Assembly (NCBI GenBank): GCA_021204175.1
Contig: JAJPZT010000054.1
Span: forward strand, 1 to 64,000
Origin: Clostridiales bacterium
Lineage (GTDB): Bacteria; Bacillota; Clostridia; Lachnospirales; CAG-274
Length of the DNA: 64,000 nt
Direction: 5' to 3'
Shown piece by piece: positions 37,396 to 45,801 of this stretch. The translations under genes were made by a program, and so were the position numbers. Numbering within the stretch: the first letter of the stretch is position 1; every line of letters starts with the position of its first letter. The notes under the pieces were generated by a model. That model made no database searches. It worked only from the letters and a program-made list of their open reading frames with translations, and was not told the origin of the DNA.

Positions 37396-38396
37396 TTTTC
37401 ACCATCACTTTCATATAAATTAAAAATTGTTTCCGCAAGACTGCAATACTCCTCCGCCAAATATTCAGGCTCGGCAATAACCATTCTGTCTGAAAACTGA
37501 AACAGCCAGCCCCAAAAGGCAGGGCTTATTTGGACAGTTACATTTGCGGTAAACGTATCGTCGTCTGTTTTTGTGATTTTTGTGTTTTCGCCGAATTTAT
37601 CGTGAATTACGCCCATAAGGGATTTGTCAAAGCTTAAGGCTATATTTTCGGAATATCCGTCATACATTTTAAAGGCGTTTTCGGTATAGTTTTGCATTGC
37701 CGAATAGGATAAGACAGCTTCTTCGCTTATGTTTTCCTCTGATATTTCAACAGAGGTCATTTTATCAACCCTGTATGTGCACAGCTCATTGTATTTTGAA
37801 GTGTAGCACACAAGATAATAATTGCCTTCGTTAAACACAAGGGCAATTGGCTCGGCTGTGTAAAGGGCTTTGTTTTTTCTGTAAACCTTTTCGCCCTTTT
37901 CGTCAAGGTCAAAATAGTTGAATGTTATTTTTTTATATTCCCTTACTGCCTTTTCGAGTGCATCTACATTGTAAAATATACTTTCGTTGGAGTGCTTTTT
38001 TGTGTTTGTGTAAAGCAGGCTGTTTTTAAGAAGGTCGGCATAAAAGCTGCCGCCTAAATTTGCTAATTTTTCAGTCATTTCCTCTGTTTTTTTCTTGGTT
38101 ATAAACGAAGACGCCTGAACTGCATCTATGAGAATTTTAAGCTCTGCAAGACTGAAGCTTCTGTCCTCAACATAATAGCATTTGTTGTGTCCCACAGTCC
38201 CCGACATAACCTCATAGCCGAATTCGTTTAAAAGAGCAATGTCATTTGCCAAGGTTCTCCTGTCACAGGAAATCCCCATATTAACAAGCTTTTGACAAAT
38301 TTGGTTTGTGGTCAGAGGATGAGCCTCATTTGTTTCCTGTCTTAAAAGCTCCCACAGCTTAAGCAGCTTTATTTTTTGATAGTTACTCTTTACCAT
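37392..38396 (-). CDS. WYL-domain regulator of the helicase-HNH gene
   Basis: About 334 aa from ATG 38396 (MVKSNYQKIK), chosen because GAGGTG lies 6 nt upstream; an open extension of 21 codons has no ribosome binding site. An N-terminal winged helix (LTTNQICQKLVNMGISCDRR, TLANDIALL) precedes a WYL domain (~140-230: AVREYKKITFNYF, AEPIALVFNEGNYYLVC, YRVDKM) and a WCX C-terminal part (~240-330: MYDGYSENIALSF, VTVQISPAFWGWLFQF). BrxR/CapW-type proteins of this build repress defence operons. A strong promoter with a palindrome lies upstream. Confidence 0.9.
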   Translation of the reverse strand: MVKSNYQKIKLLKLWELLRQETNEAHPLTTNQICQKLVNMGISCDRRTLANDIALLNEFGYEVMSGTVGHNKCYYVEDRSFSLAELKILIDAVQASSFITKKKTEEMTEKLANLGGSFYADLLKNSLLYTNTKKHSNESIFYNVDALEKAVREYKKITFNYFDLDEKGEKVYRKNKALYTAEPIALVFNEGNYYLVCYTSKYNELCTYRVDKMTSVEISEENISEEAVLSYSAMQNYTENAFKMYDGYSENIALSFDKSLMGVIHDKFGENTKITKTDDDTFTANVTVQISPAFWGWLFQFSDRMVIAEPEYLAEEYCSLAETIFNLYESDGEN

Positions 38397-38430
38397 AAAA
38401 CACCTCGTTTTCTCTTGTGAATTTACAATA

Positions 38431-38487
38431 ATTATAGCTTTCATATTTAATTTAGTCAATGCTTAACTGTCATAATTTTACGACAGT
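38431..38487 (-). promoter_or_regulatory. Promoter and palindromic operator of WYL-helicase operon
   Basis: Minus strand: -35 TTGACT (38454-38459), 17-nt spacer, -10 TATAAT (38431-38436). A 22-bp palindrome, ACTGTC-N10-GACAGT with TAA/TTA inner matches, lies at 38466-38487 just upstream of the -35, a likely binding site for the WYL protein. Confidence 0.78.
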
Positions 38488-38595
38488 TGCGGGGATGAAT
38501 TATCAAAAATAATTGTATTATAAACTTAAAGTATTAATGTTAAAATTATAAATACGGGATTAACGGTTATATATAATAAAATGAGGGATGGCGGA

Positions 38596-38658
38596 ATGAA
38601 ATTATTCGATATTATAAAAAAATATTGTAAAACAAGATATGGTGAAAACAATAACTAA
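38596..38658 (+). CDS. Possible 20-aa peptide gene
   Basis: ATG 38596 to TAA 38656-38658 encodes MKLFDIIKKYCKTRYGENNN, a short basic amphipathic peptide with one Cys. A GGGATGGCGGA ribosome binding site precedes the start, a TATAAT (38572-38577) lies 18 nt upstream of the start, though with no clear -35, and a strong hairpin follows the stop directly. It could be a signalling peptide, a type I toxin, or chance; it is divergent from the WYL operon. Confidence 0.4.
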   Translation: MKLFDIIKKYCKTRYGENNN

Positions 38659-38692
38659 AGACAGCCCTTCCAAACAAACGGAAAGGCTGTCT
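38659..38692 (+). terminator. Strong hairpin after the 20-aa frame
   Basis: AGACAGCC-CTTCC pairs with GGAAA-GGCTGTCT, loop AAACAAAC. The plus-strand T-run is poor, while on the minus strand TTTAGTTATTGTTTT follows, so it may also end transcripts coming from the small-protein cassette at 39119-40176. Confidence 0.6.
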
Positions 38693-38836
38693 TGCAGGAT
38701 TTATTTGAAACTACTCAATTGCCCGCTAAGAAACATTATATCTTATTTTGGCAGTTTGAATATTGTTTCTATCATATCTGCCGGAAACTGAGCCATATCA
38801 TCAATGCTTTTTTGGCTTCTGCTGACAAGCTATTCT

Positions 38837-39118
38837 CTAACCATGCTGTAAAAACCACTCTGAATAAATAAAAAAGCGCCTGTTAGTTTCACCATAACTA
38901 TTGGGAACAGCATCTTCAATTGTACTTCTGATGTCAGAAAAATTAAAGGGCCTCATTACAAATTTAGGGTTAATATCTAAGTTTAAACGCAGAAAAGCGG
39001 CAAAAGCCTTATTATTATGAATATATTTAAATATATCTGCAGTTTGTTTAATGAAGACCTTTACACGGCTTAGTATTCATTCGTTAATTAAAGACGGGAA
39101 ATCCTTGAGCAGATATTT
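38837..39118 (-). pseudogene. Degraded ORF fragment
   Basis: In the same frame as, and immediately downstream of, the small HNH gene, the sequence is protein-like but broken: KYLLKDFPSLINE-stop, then VFIKQTADIFKYIHNNKAF and DIRSTIEDAVPNSYGETNRR up to a TAG at 38837-38839. The stops and absence of a start point to a decayed gene. No family recognised. The remaining bases 38693-38836 show nothing clear. Confidence 0.4.
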
Positions 39119-39337
39119 TTAGAATTTTAATATGCTGAGATTTCCCTTGTGAACTGATTTGTGACATTCTCGGCACAGGGTTATAATATTATCGGTTTTT
39201 GATGAACCTGAAAATTGAAAATCTATAATATGATGCCCCTCTGTATTTTCTGTTGAACCGCATATTTGACATGTATAAAAATCACGTTTCTTTCCCTGTT
39301 TTTGTGCCTTTATGTGAGAAGCATCCCTTTTGCTCAT
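39119..39337 (-). CDS. Small HNH endonuclease
   Basis: 72 aa from ATG 39337 (MSKRDASHIK), which has AAGGAGG at good spacing; a longer frame upstream is not needed. HNH core: CQICGSTENTEGHHII then DNIITLCRECHKSVH, giving two C-x2-C zinc pairs and the catalytic His residues. This is close to the smallest size at which an HNH domain can fold. Its ATG overlaps the stop of the 77-aa gene by 4 nt. It is the last of four genes in the small-protein cassette. Confidence 0.8.
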   Translation of the reverse strand: MSKRDASHIKAQKQGKKRDFYTCQICGSTENTEGHHIIDFQFSGSSKTDNIITLCRECHKSVHKGNLSILKF

Positions 39338-39567
39338 ATTTTTCCTCCTTTTCTTTTGACAGTGGTTTTGATGCATTTTTGAGTTTGTTCCCGTCCGTTT
39401 TGAATAAGTCTGCCAACATCGCGGTTTTTGCCTGAAGCTATTGTTCCGCGGCTTAAGGGCGCATATTTGTTTTTGGCTTTTATGATTTCCTTTGTGAGTT
39501 CCGCTGCCTGATCTTGTGTTAAAGCTGTTACTACAGCAACTACTGAATTATCTTTTGTACCCGCCAA
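39334..39567 (-). CDS. 77-aa basic protein of unknown function
   Basis: Starts with TTG at 39567 behind AAGGGGG. It has a predicted N-terminal strand (VVAVVTALT) and helix (DQAAELTKEIIKAKN), then a strongly basic C-terminal tail (RTQ.. to KTTVKRKGGKI) that suggests nucleic acid binding. It overlaps the HNH start by 4 nt and lies 12 nt after the 71-aa gene, so it is translationally coupled. Not recognised. Confidence 0.62.
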   Translation of the reverse strand: MAGTKDNSVVAVVTALTQDQAAELTKEIIKAKNKYAPLSRGTIASGKNRDVGRLIQNGREQTQKCIKTTVKRKGGKI

Positions 39568-39579
39568 AATAATACCCCC

Positions 39580-39795
39580 TTAAAAAGTTTTTATATTTAT
39601 TCCTGACCCGTCTACAATCTCTACGATGTTTTGACCGTAACCGATGGTGACAATATTTTCAAGATCTACTCTGAATCCCAAGTTATCATTTACCAGACTT
39701 ATTAAGTCTACTTCACCGTTTTGTCTTTGAACTGCTATAAAATCACTTGTTACATTTATAACAGAATCTCCCTTGTTTAATACACCGATTTTCAT
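39580..39795 (-). CDS. 71-aa protein of unknown function
   Basis: ATG 39795 follows a perfect AGGAGG. The protein is beta-rich (IGVLNKGDSVINVTSDFIAV, IVTIGYGQNIVEIV) with no Cys and no membrane segment, resembling a small beta-barrel or sandwich. It lies 24 nt after the DUF697-like membrane protein gene. No family recognised. Confidence 0.65.
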   Translation of the reverse strand: MKIGVLNKGDSVINVTSDFIAVQRQNGEVDLISLVNDNLGFRVDLENIVTIGYGQNIVEIVDGSGINIKTF

Positions 39796-39819
39796 AATAT
39801 ACCTCCTATATTAACATCA

Positions 39820-40176
39820 TTAGGCAGCTTTTTCGCTGAATTCATTAGCTATAATCCAACCTATACCTTCTGTCAATGCGCCTGCCGCAGCAGCATTTGC
39901 CGCATTTCCTACACCCGGAATCCATCCCAATATAACTTGTACAGCTGTTTTGCCTACGGTTGATGCTGCCTGACTGGCTAAACAAGCTTTTGCAGTACTT
40001 TTGTCAATCTCTTTTCCGAATACTTTGCCGAGAGAAATAATCATGGTAAGCTGAATTGGTGTTATTATTGCATTGTCACTTAATGGAACTTGGGCTAAGC
40101 CTGCGCCAACGCCGGCTGCGCCTAAACTTGCCGTATGAATGATACCGTGACATAAAGTTTTTTCTGTTTTTGTCAT
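39820..40176 (-). CDS. DUF697-like glycine-rich membrane protein
   Basis: 118 aa. HGIIHTASLGAAGVGAGLA and IITPIQLTMIISLGKVFG, then ILGWIPGVGNAANAAAAG, match the pattern of DUF697/YcjF-type C-terminal domains, which pair a Ala/Gly-rich helical hairpin with a P-G-V-G-N turn. Here the domain stands alone without a GTPase. The glycine-zipper-like helices could insert into membranes. The ATG follows AAGGAGG. It is the first gene of the small-protein cassette, under a promoter with the shared GCAGG element. Confidence 0.7.
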   Translation of the reverse strand: MTKTEKTLCHGIIHTASLGAAGVGAGLAQVPLSDNAIITPIQLTMIISLGKVFGKEIDKSTAKACLASQAASTVGKTAVQVILGWIPGVGNAANAAAAGALTEGIGWIIANEFSEKAA

Positions 40177-40289
40177 ATTATATTCCTCCTTAAAAATTTA
40201 TAAAAATGAGTATGTACTTGATGTTTAAAATGAAACGTATACCGATACTCCGCCGATGTTCACCTCCTATGGAGCTTTAATGTAAGTAT

Positions 40290-40330
40290 ATAATACCATA
40301 TTAAAAAAACTGCGCTTTCAAAAAACCTGC
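40290..40330 (-). promoter_or_regulatory. Shared-element promoter of small-protein cassette
   Basis: Minus strand: GCAGG (40326-40330) followed by TTTTTTGAAAG, then exactly 30 nt from the end of GCAGG to TATTAT (40290-40295). No TTGACA-like -35. The leader holds a near-perfect AGGAGGTGAAC (~40258-40268) without a following ATG, about 85 nt before the actual first gene. Confidence 0.65.
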
Positions 40331-40346
40331 AAAAATCTGCTAACTG

Positions 40347-41021
40347 TCAGGCTGCCGAAAATTCAAAAGAACTGAAATCAAATATATCACCAAGCTTAAA
40401 AGTCATATCTTTGTTGTTATTTACTGTATCCTCAATTAAGCTGATAGTTTCTGTCAGATTTGTTTTGTCTTGTGATAAAACAAACAGCTCGGAAGTATTT
40501 TGTGCATCCCATAGTGCATCATGTATTTTACCTTTAAAGCTGTGTCCTGTAAGTGTAAGGGCTTTTTCCAGCGAAAGAAGCTTTGTTGATTTTATGAGCT
40601 GACAAAACTCTGTCTGAAAATCGCTCCAATTATTAAGCAAATTTGAAATGTTATCGGTGATTTCTATGTTTTTAACCTTTAGCTCTTTCTTAACTTGCGA
40701 AAGATCATGTTCGCTCCAAGCATGTACAATGTAGTCACTGCCGTATTTTGAACACCAAGCAGAAAATTTTTCTATAACGGTTTCAAACTTTTCCGCATTT
40801 GCGACCATAGCTGAGGTAATTCCTGTCAGGTCGGTTATTCTGGGAATTATTTCGCTGCACCACTGGGGTTTTACGAAAACTCTTAATTTTTCTGCAATTC
40901 TTGAATTTTCATCAAGCATTACAGCACCGATTTGAATAATTTCGTTTTTGCAGACCTTTCTTATTTTGCAGAATTCTCTTGAAACAGGGTTCATTTCCGT
41001 ATCTATAAATATATGCATCAT
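40347..41021 (-). CDS. DEDDh 3'-5' exonuclease
   Basis: 224 aa. RNase T/DnaQ-type exonuclease fold: ExoI MHIFIDTEMNP (D and E), ExoII region YIVHAWSEHDLSQ (D), ExoIII GKIHDALWDAQNT (H and D). The core covers residues ~2-185; a ~40-residue C-terminal tail ends in a Phe/Ser-rich stretch. The ATG follows AAAGGAG. It has its own promoter with the shared element, so it can be made apart from the large operon ending at 41159. Its substrate (DNA or RNA) is not evident. Confidence 0.88.
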   Translation of the reverse strand: MMHIFIDTEMNPVSREFCKIRKVCKNEIIQIGAVMLDENSRIAEKLRVFVKPQWCSEIIPRITDLTGITSAMVANAEKFETVIEKFSAWCSKYGSDYIVHAWSEHDLSQVKKELKVKNIEITDNISNLLNNWSDFQTEFCQLIKSTKLLSLEKALTLTGHSFKGKIHDALWDAQNTSELFVLSQDKTNLTETISLIEDTVNNNKDMTFKLGDIFDFSSFEFSAA

Positions 41022-41075
41022 AATAAATTCTCCTTTCTCTTATGAATCATAAATGGTTTTTAACTTCATATTTTT

Positions 41076-41116
41076 ATTATAAACTTTTTTTATTTTTTCT
41101 CTTTCAAAAAACCTGC
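41076..41116 (-). promoter_or_regulatory. Shared-element promoter of the exonuclease gene
   Basis: Minus strand: GCAGG (41112-41116), TTTTTTGAAAG, then 30 nt from GCAGG to TATAAT (41076-41081). The sequence where a -35 should be is A-rich and lacks TTGACA. The T-run of the upstream terminator abuts the element directly. Confidence 0.7.
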
Positions 41117-41140
41117 AAAAAAAAACGGCATCTCCGCCGT
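41116..41140 (-). terminator. Terminator of the triad operon
   Basis: ACGGC-GGAGAT-GCCGT followed by T9 on the minus strand, 19 nt past the MYG1-like gene. Its T-run runs straight into the GCAGG element of the next promoter. Confidence 0.82.
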
Positions 41141-41158
41141 CTTTAAGGTGTAGCTGTT

Positions 41159-41977
41159 TTATTGTTTTAATGCCTGTTTGCAGGCTTCTATGGCTTCTTC
41201 TTTACTTTTTGCATTTATTAAATAGCCGCTGTTATGACAGAATGTAAGCCCTTCGATGCCGGATATTTTTTTCAGCTCAGAGCTTTCGCCTCTCCATTTT
41301 TCCGGAAAATATTTTTTACACTCTTGAGAGCCTTCTGCCTTTGGAACTGCCTGAGCATTATATCCTCCTCTGTCGGAAGGATAAACAACAAAATAAACCT
41401 TTTCCGGAATTAGGATCTCTTTCCAAGGCATTCCGCCAGACAACACAACAATCCCGTCCTTTTGATTTTTAAGAGCATTATATACTAAGCTTTTTGCTCT
41501 TTTTATACTTTTCATATTTTCTATTTCGTTTTGCAAAATTGTTTTTGCCATTTCCACTGCTTTGAAAAAACATTCGTCGGAGTCTGCGTTGCTGTCCCAG
41601 ACAAGGTTAAACATTGTTATGGCACGGCAAAGCATATTGCTGCCGCCGAAATTGTCTTGAATATCCAAGGGCTGAATAAAAGCTCTGTCAAAAACGGCTG
41701 CGGCAGCTTTTCCCACAAGACCGGTGCCGAATTCCCGCCACAAAAGCCCGAAAGAAGCATAGGGAATACCGTTTTCACGGCATTCCGCCTGCTTACTGTG
41801 GTGGTCATATTTTCCGCCGGGCAAATCAAAGGCTATTCCCTTAAAATCGTCGCTGAGAGAGTTTACACGTATGATTTTTATATCAGGGTATATTATTTTT
41901 AACAGAGCCGCCGAAAAAACATCATCAGCGTGAAATCTGCCTGTATGCGTTGCAGCGATTTTAAATATATTTTCCAT
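41159..41977 (-). CDS. MYG1-family DHH-like nuclease/phosphoesterase
   Basis: 272 aa, matching the MYG1/UPF0160 family. ATHTGRFHADDVFSAAL at the start gives the metal-binding His and Asp-Asp, and KYDHHSKQ gives the DHH-like motif. The C-terminal half contains the DHHA1-like RGGYNAQAVP and GFCHNSGYL-type glycine turn (here LTFCHNSGYLI). Eukaryotic MYG1 is a 3'-5' RNA exonuclease; bacterial members are little studied. It is the last gene of the large minus-strand operon, 3 nt after the 1,259-aa gene. The product may act as a second nuclease of the system. Confidence 0.88.
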   Translation of the reverse strand: MENIFKIAATHTGRFHADDVFSAALLKIIYPDIKIIRVNSLSDDFKGIAFDLPGGKYDHHSKQAECRENGIPYASFGLLWREFGTGLVGKAAAAVFDRAFIQPLDIQDNFGGSNMLCRAITMFNLVWDSNADSDECFFKAVEMAKTILQNEIENMKSIKRAKSLVYNALKNQKDGIVVLSGGMPWKEILIPEKVYFVVYPSDRGGYNAQAVPKAEGSQECKKYFPEKWRGESSELKKISGIEGLTFCHNSGYLINAKSKEEAIEACKQALKQ

Positions 41978-41979
41978 AG

Positions 41980-44900
41980 TTATTCCTCTTCTAAACCGGC
42001 TACTTCAATTAAAGCCGCTTTTTTATCGCCGTTCAGATACAAAACCAAAGCGTATGCCAAATCACTCATTTTTGACAGATTTTCAGGTTTTTCCAAATTA
42101 AATCTTACCTTTGATGAGGGATGCTCCGTATAAACGTCAAGTCTTTTTATAATTTCCGCCAGTCGGAGAGACTCGCCGCTTCCGATTTTTAATATTTCAA
42201 AACCCTTTGCTTTTTCGGGGTTTCTCAGACGAAGCATAGATAGTATGGCCTCCATATATATTACAAATGATTTTTGCTGCTTACGAAAAAGTTTCTCTGA
42301 ATTCCGGCTTTGTCGGTTGAAGCTTACATCGGGGTCTTCAAACTCCTTAAGTAAATTCGTAAGCTTTTCTGTAATATAATATATTATCTCTTCGGCGAAT
42401 TCAATATGAGAGTCAAAGAAATCATAAATTAAATCCGAATCAAAACAGCACAGCTTGCCCAAAGCTCTTATAAGCTCATACATTTTTATATTATAGTTTT
42501 TGATGTAATCAGACGGGTCATCTGTTATATAATTATTTTTCACATCATTTATGAGATTATTTATGATGTCCTGTTTGTCATTATTTTTTAACATCAGATT
42601 TACAGCGGCCTTTATACGGGGGATTTCATCAAATTTATCATAATATAATGTAAAAAATTTTTGGATATTAGGCCAAGTATATCCGCCTGCCGAAAGAATA
42701 ACCTGAAGGCTGTCTCCCCTGAGATAAGCTAAATCATTGGGCTTGCAGTCTTTATAGAAATCCGAAGGGATATAACGGGGCCTGGTTATTTTCGAAAACT
42801 CGGCAAGATACATATATATATCGGAATTTAAAAACCAGTCTATAAATTCTTTTGCTTCCGGCAGACTGCTGAGAGTAATATTTCTCAGTTTGAAAATAGT
42901 TTGGTTTATGTATTTGCAAATAGTACTTGCGGGAGTATATTTTCCCCAGCTCGGTCTGTAACATACAACATTATTATATATATATTCTGCTGTTTTGGAA
43001 AGACTGTTTTTTGTAATTTCAATTTCCCTTAAGACGTTTTCTTCAGGCTGCAGATTTGTTTCGGGAGGCCAAATATTTATAACATCACTGTTCTCTGCTT
43101 TATTTGTCCATTTTACAGTAAGTTCCCTGAAAGCCTTTTCATTTTTGTCGGCAGGCTTCAATATCAGTTCATAGCTGTTGTCAAAACCGTATTTATAGTT
43201 TACCGTCAGTGAAACCTCTATATCATGATCGAGCGGAAAGCTTTTGTCTGTTATAAGTGCTTCTATCATAAGAGAATTTCTGCTGACATCATTTTTTATA
43301 AGCGGAAAACGAAATTCCTTTTCGCCTGCTTTTAAAAACAGCTTTTCTTTTACTATATGACTGTTGTTGCGGCCCATAACATCAAATTTTACATCCTTGC
43401 CTATTAAATTAAGTCTGTCATATGTTCCGTTTCTTATAACCTCAAGACTTAATTCGGGCAGATATTCTGTCCAAGTAGGCAGGTTATTTCTGAGTCTGTC
43501 AATGTAAACATAGGCTCCGCTGTTTACTTCGGCACTTCTGCTGAAATAAACTATATTATTATTAAGCTTTAAACTGATTTCTCTTTCCGATAAAAAATTA
43601 TTTATACAGTCAGTCAATACATTTATATATCTTGTTTTTGCCATATTGAGTTCACTGCATACTTTCTCAAAAAAGACCTTAAAATCTTCAAGCCATTCAC
43701 TTTTACACTGTTCGGCTGTGTCTCTGTCATACTCAATTCTGTAAACAGCGACTCTTCCGCCTGATATGGTTATATAATTGCAGCTTTTCTTAGTTTCAAA
43801 AAAATTCTTTAAATCATCGGATTCTGACATAGCTTCAATAAGGCTTTCATCATATTCAACAGAGTTTTTATCGAAATACAATTTTATGTATCTTTTCATA
43901 AATGCTTTATCGGTGACTGATATGCCTTCATGATACTGTGGCAAAGGAGGATAGTGACTGCATATAAAATCTTCAATATTTTCGTCATAATCCAACCGAA
44001 GGAGCCCTGCCGAAGCATTATTTCCCGTAAGATCAGCCGAAATAAACAGGCAGCCGTTTGGATTCAGCAGATATTTTTTATTTTTTATTGCCGAATTCGT
44101 TAAAGCGGCCACACTTCTCCATATGGGAAATGTTCTCGGAAAGACAGAATTAACACAAGTTTTAAGGTTTTTTTGCGAAAATTCTTCCAAAGAATCCGGT
44201 ATTTCATAAATAAAATAATCGTCTCCCGCAAGATCTAAGCTTCGGCTAAATTCGTCAAGAGCGCTCTTAAGAGCCTCTGTTTGAAATCCGCTCTTTACGG
44301 CATCGGAGATTTTGATAAGTCTCTCAGCACCGGGATAAAGACTGTAAGGATTTCCCGTGCAGATTTTTTCGCTGCCGTTTTTTACGTAAACTACCGCTGT
44401 ATTGTCATAAAATTTTTCGATTTTTTCATTATTTACATAAGCTGTTCCGCCGCTTGCTATATCAAATGTACAGGTTCCCGTTAAAGATTGGCGGCAGTGC
44501 TTTTTCAGTGTAAAACTGTGACCCGAAAAGGCCTCTGCTTTTGATATGCACAATTTTATAAAGGAGAAAAGACCTTCATTGTCGGCATATATTGATAAAA
44601 AATCTTCTTCGGAATTTGTTATCTTTAAGGGATAACCTCTTTTTTCGGCAAGGTTAGTTTCATAATCGGGAGCAAAAAGCAGTTCGAGATGTTCCTCTTT
44701 AATAATTTTTCTTTCTTTTGCATCTGCAGCCGTCATTTTCATATTTATTTTGCAGCCGTCATTACTCAGTTTGAGTATACAGGGAGAAACTGAGTTCCAG
44801 CCCAAAATATGGATTACCTCCTCTGAAATTTTCTCTGAAAGGTTAACTCTGCTTTCTGCCGTTTTAACTTCATTAAACTGTGTCAAAAGAGCATTAAAAG

Positions 44901-45756
44901 AAATAAAACAGCTTTTTACAAACATTTCATGGGCTTTGTTCCAGCCTTTTGATATATTTTCGTCATATTTACACACTTTAAGGTAGGCTTTCCAAATTAC
45001 AGAATAGTTTTTGTCTGACAGCAGAGCATTGTTAGCTGTGGTATGATGGCGGGAAACGGCCTTATTTATTTCCGATTTCCTTATACTCTTTTTCAGCCTC
45101 AACATTTCATTTATTTGAGGGCTTTCCGACAGTTCATCATAGCCGCACTGCTGTATGCCGTTTGTTATACGGGCGGAAACTCTCTTCATTATAAGATTGT
45201 AAAGCATTAAAGCAGCCTGATTTTCTTTAATATCATAGCTGTATTCGTTTATTAAAGTAAGCATCTTGTTTTTGCCGGAAAGCTTTTCTTTAATTGTTTT
45301 GCCGGGTTGTTTTCCAAGCCAGTCCATTGTTTTCGTTCCCATATTTTTTGCACGGTAGGGCGGCACCATTTTGCTTTTTTTGACTATGCTGTGTTTGGGG
45401 TTGTCTGTTACATACTGAAGCTGTTTGCCGCAGTAGTTAATAAGCTGCATAATATCATCATAGGGCAGAGGTCTTATTTTGTTTTTGCCGTCTCCCAAAA
45501 ATACGGCAATACCGCCGCCGTCCTTTTTTTCGGCGGCTTCATGCCAAAACTCATTTAAAAATAAATTGTTTACGGGGTCTCTTAATGCAGCATGATTTAT
45601 ACAGCTCATAGCGGTTTGAAACATTATCCACCATGCGCCTTCGTGCGAAGGATTTTTTGACGAAGAAAGACTTTCAAGCGTATTTATTTCCGGCAGCCGT
45701 GGAGGGAAGCTTTGTTCCGCCTTAAGCTCATTACACAGCTCATAATTATCATTCAT
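41980..45756 (-). CDS. 1,259-aa protein paired with McrB-like ATPase
   Basis: Start taken at ATG 45756 (MNDNYELC) with AGGAGG 10 nt upstream; a TTG 9 nt earlier is too close to it. No known catalytic motif is certain. The first ~450 residues are helical, with a basic patch including RRLKK-like and KKSIRKSEINK segments; the middle (~700-900) is beta-rich; the C-terminus (~950-1259) is helical. The layout and the position next to a McrB-type ATPase recall DUF2357/McrC-type partners, which usually carry a PD-(D/E)XK nuclease, but I could not place that motif. It lies 46 nt after the AAA+ gene and 3 nt before the MYG1 gene. Confidence 0.75.
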   Translation of the reverse strand: MNDNYELCNELKAEQSFPPRLPEINTLESLSSSKNPSHEGAWWIMFQTAMSCINHAALRDPVNNLFLNEFWHEAAEKKDGGGIAVFLGDGKNKIRPLPYDDIMQLINYCGKQLQYVTDNPKHSIVKKSKMVPPYRAKNMGTKTMDWLGKQPGKTIKEKLSGKNKMLTLINEYSYDIKENQAALMLYNLIMKRVSARITNGIQQCGYDELSESPQINEMLRLKKSIRKSEINKAVSRHHTTANNALLSDKNYSVIWKAYLKVCKYDENISKGWNKAHEMFVKSCFISFNALLTQFNEVKTAESRVNLSEKISEEVIHILGWNSVSPCILKLSNDGCKINMKMTAADAKERKIIKEEHLELLFAPDYETNLAEKRGYPLKITNSEEDFLSIYADNEGLFSFIKLCISKAEAFSGHSFTLKKHCRQSLTGTCTFDIASGGTAYVNNEKIEKFYDNTAVVYVKNGSEKICTGNPYSLYPGAERLIKISDAVKSGFQTEALKSALDEFSRSLDLAGDDYFIYEIPDSLEEFSQKNLKTCVNSVFPRTFPIWRSVAALTNSAIKNKKYLLNPNGCLFISADLTGNNASAGLLRLDYDENIEDFICSHYPPLPQYHEGISVTDKAFMKRYIKLYFDKNSVEYDESLIEAMSESDDLKNFFETKKSCNYITISGGRVAVYRIEYDRDTAEQCKSEWLEDFKVFFEKVCSELNMAKTRYINVLTDCINNFLSEREISLKLNNNIVYFSRSAEVNSGAYVYIDRLRNNLPTWTEYLPELSLEVIRNGTYDRLNLIGKDVKFDVMGRNNSHIVKEKLFLKAGEKEFRFPLIKNDVSRNSLMIEALITDKSFPLDHDIEVSLTVNYKYGFDNSYELILKPADKNEKAFRELTVKWTNKAENSDVINIWPPETNLQPEENVLREIEITKNSLSKTAEYIYNNVVCYRPSWGKYTPASTICKYINQTIFKLRNITLSSLPEAKEFIDWFLNSDIYMYLAEFSKITRPRYIPSDFYKDCKPNDLAYLRGDSLQVILSAGGYTWPNIQKFFTLYYDKFDEIPRIKAAVNLMLKNNDKQDIINNLINDVKNNYITDDPSDYIKNYNIKMYELIRALGKLCCFDSDLIYDFFDSHIEFAEEIIYYITEKLTNLLKEFEDPDVSFNRQSRNSEKLFRKQQKSFVIYMEAILSMLRLRNPEKAKGFEILKIGSGESLRLAEIIKRLDVYTEHPSSKVRFNLEKPENLSKMSDLAYALVLYLNGDKKAALIEVAGLEEE

Positions 45757-45801
45757 ACTTTTCAATCCTCCTTTTATACTTAAGATTTATTCTGTTATTT
45801 A

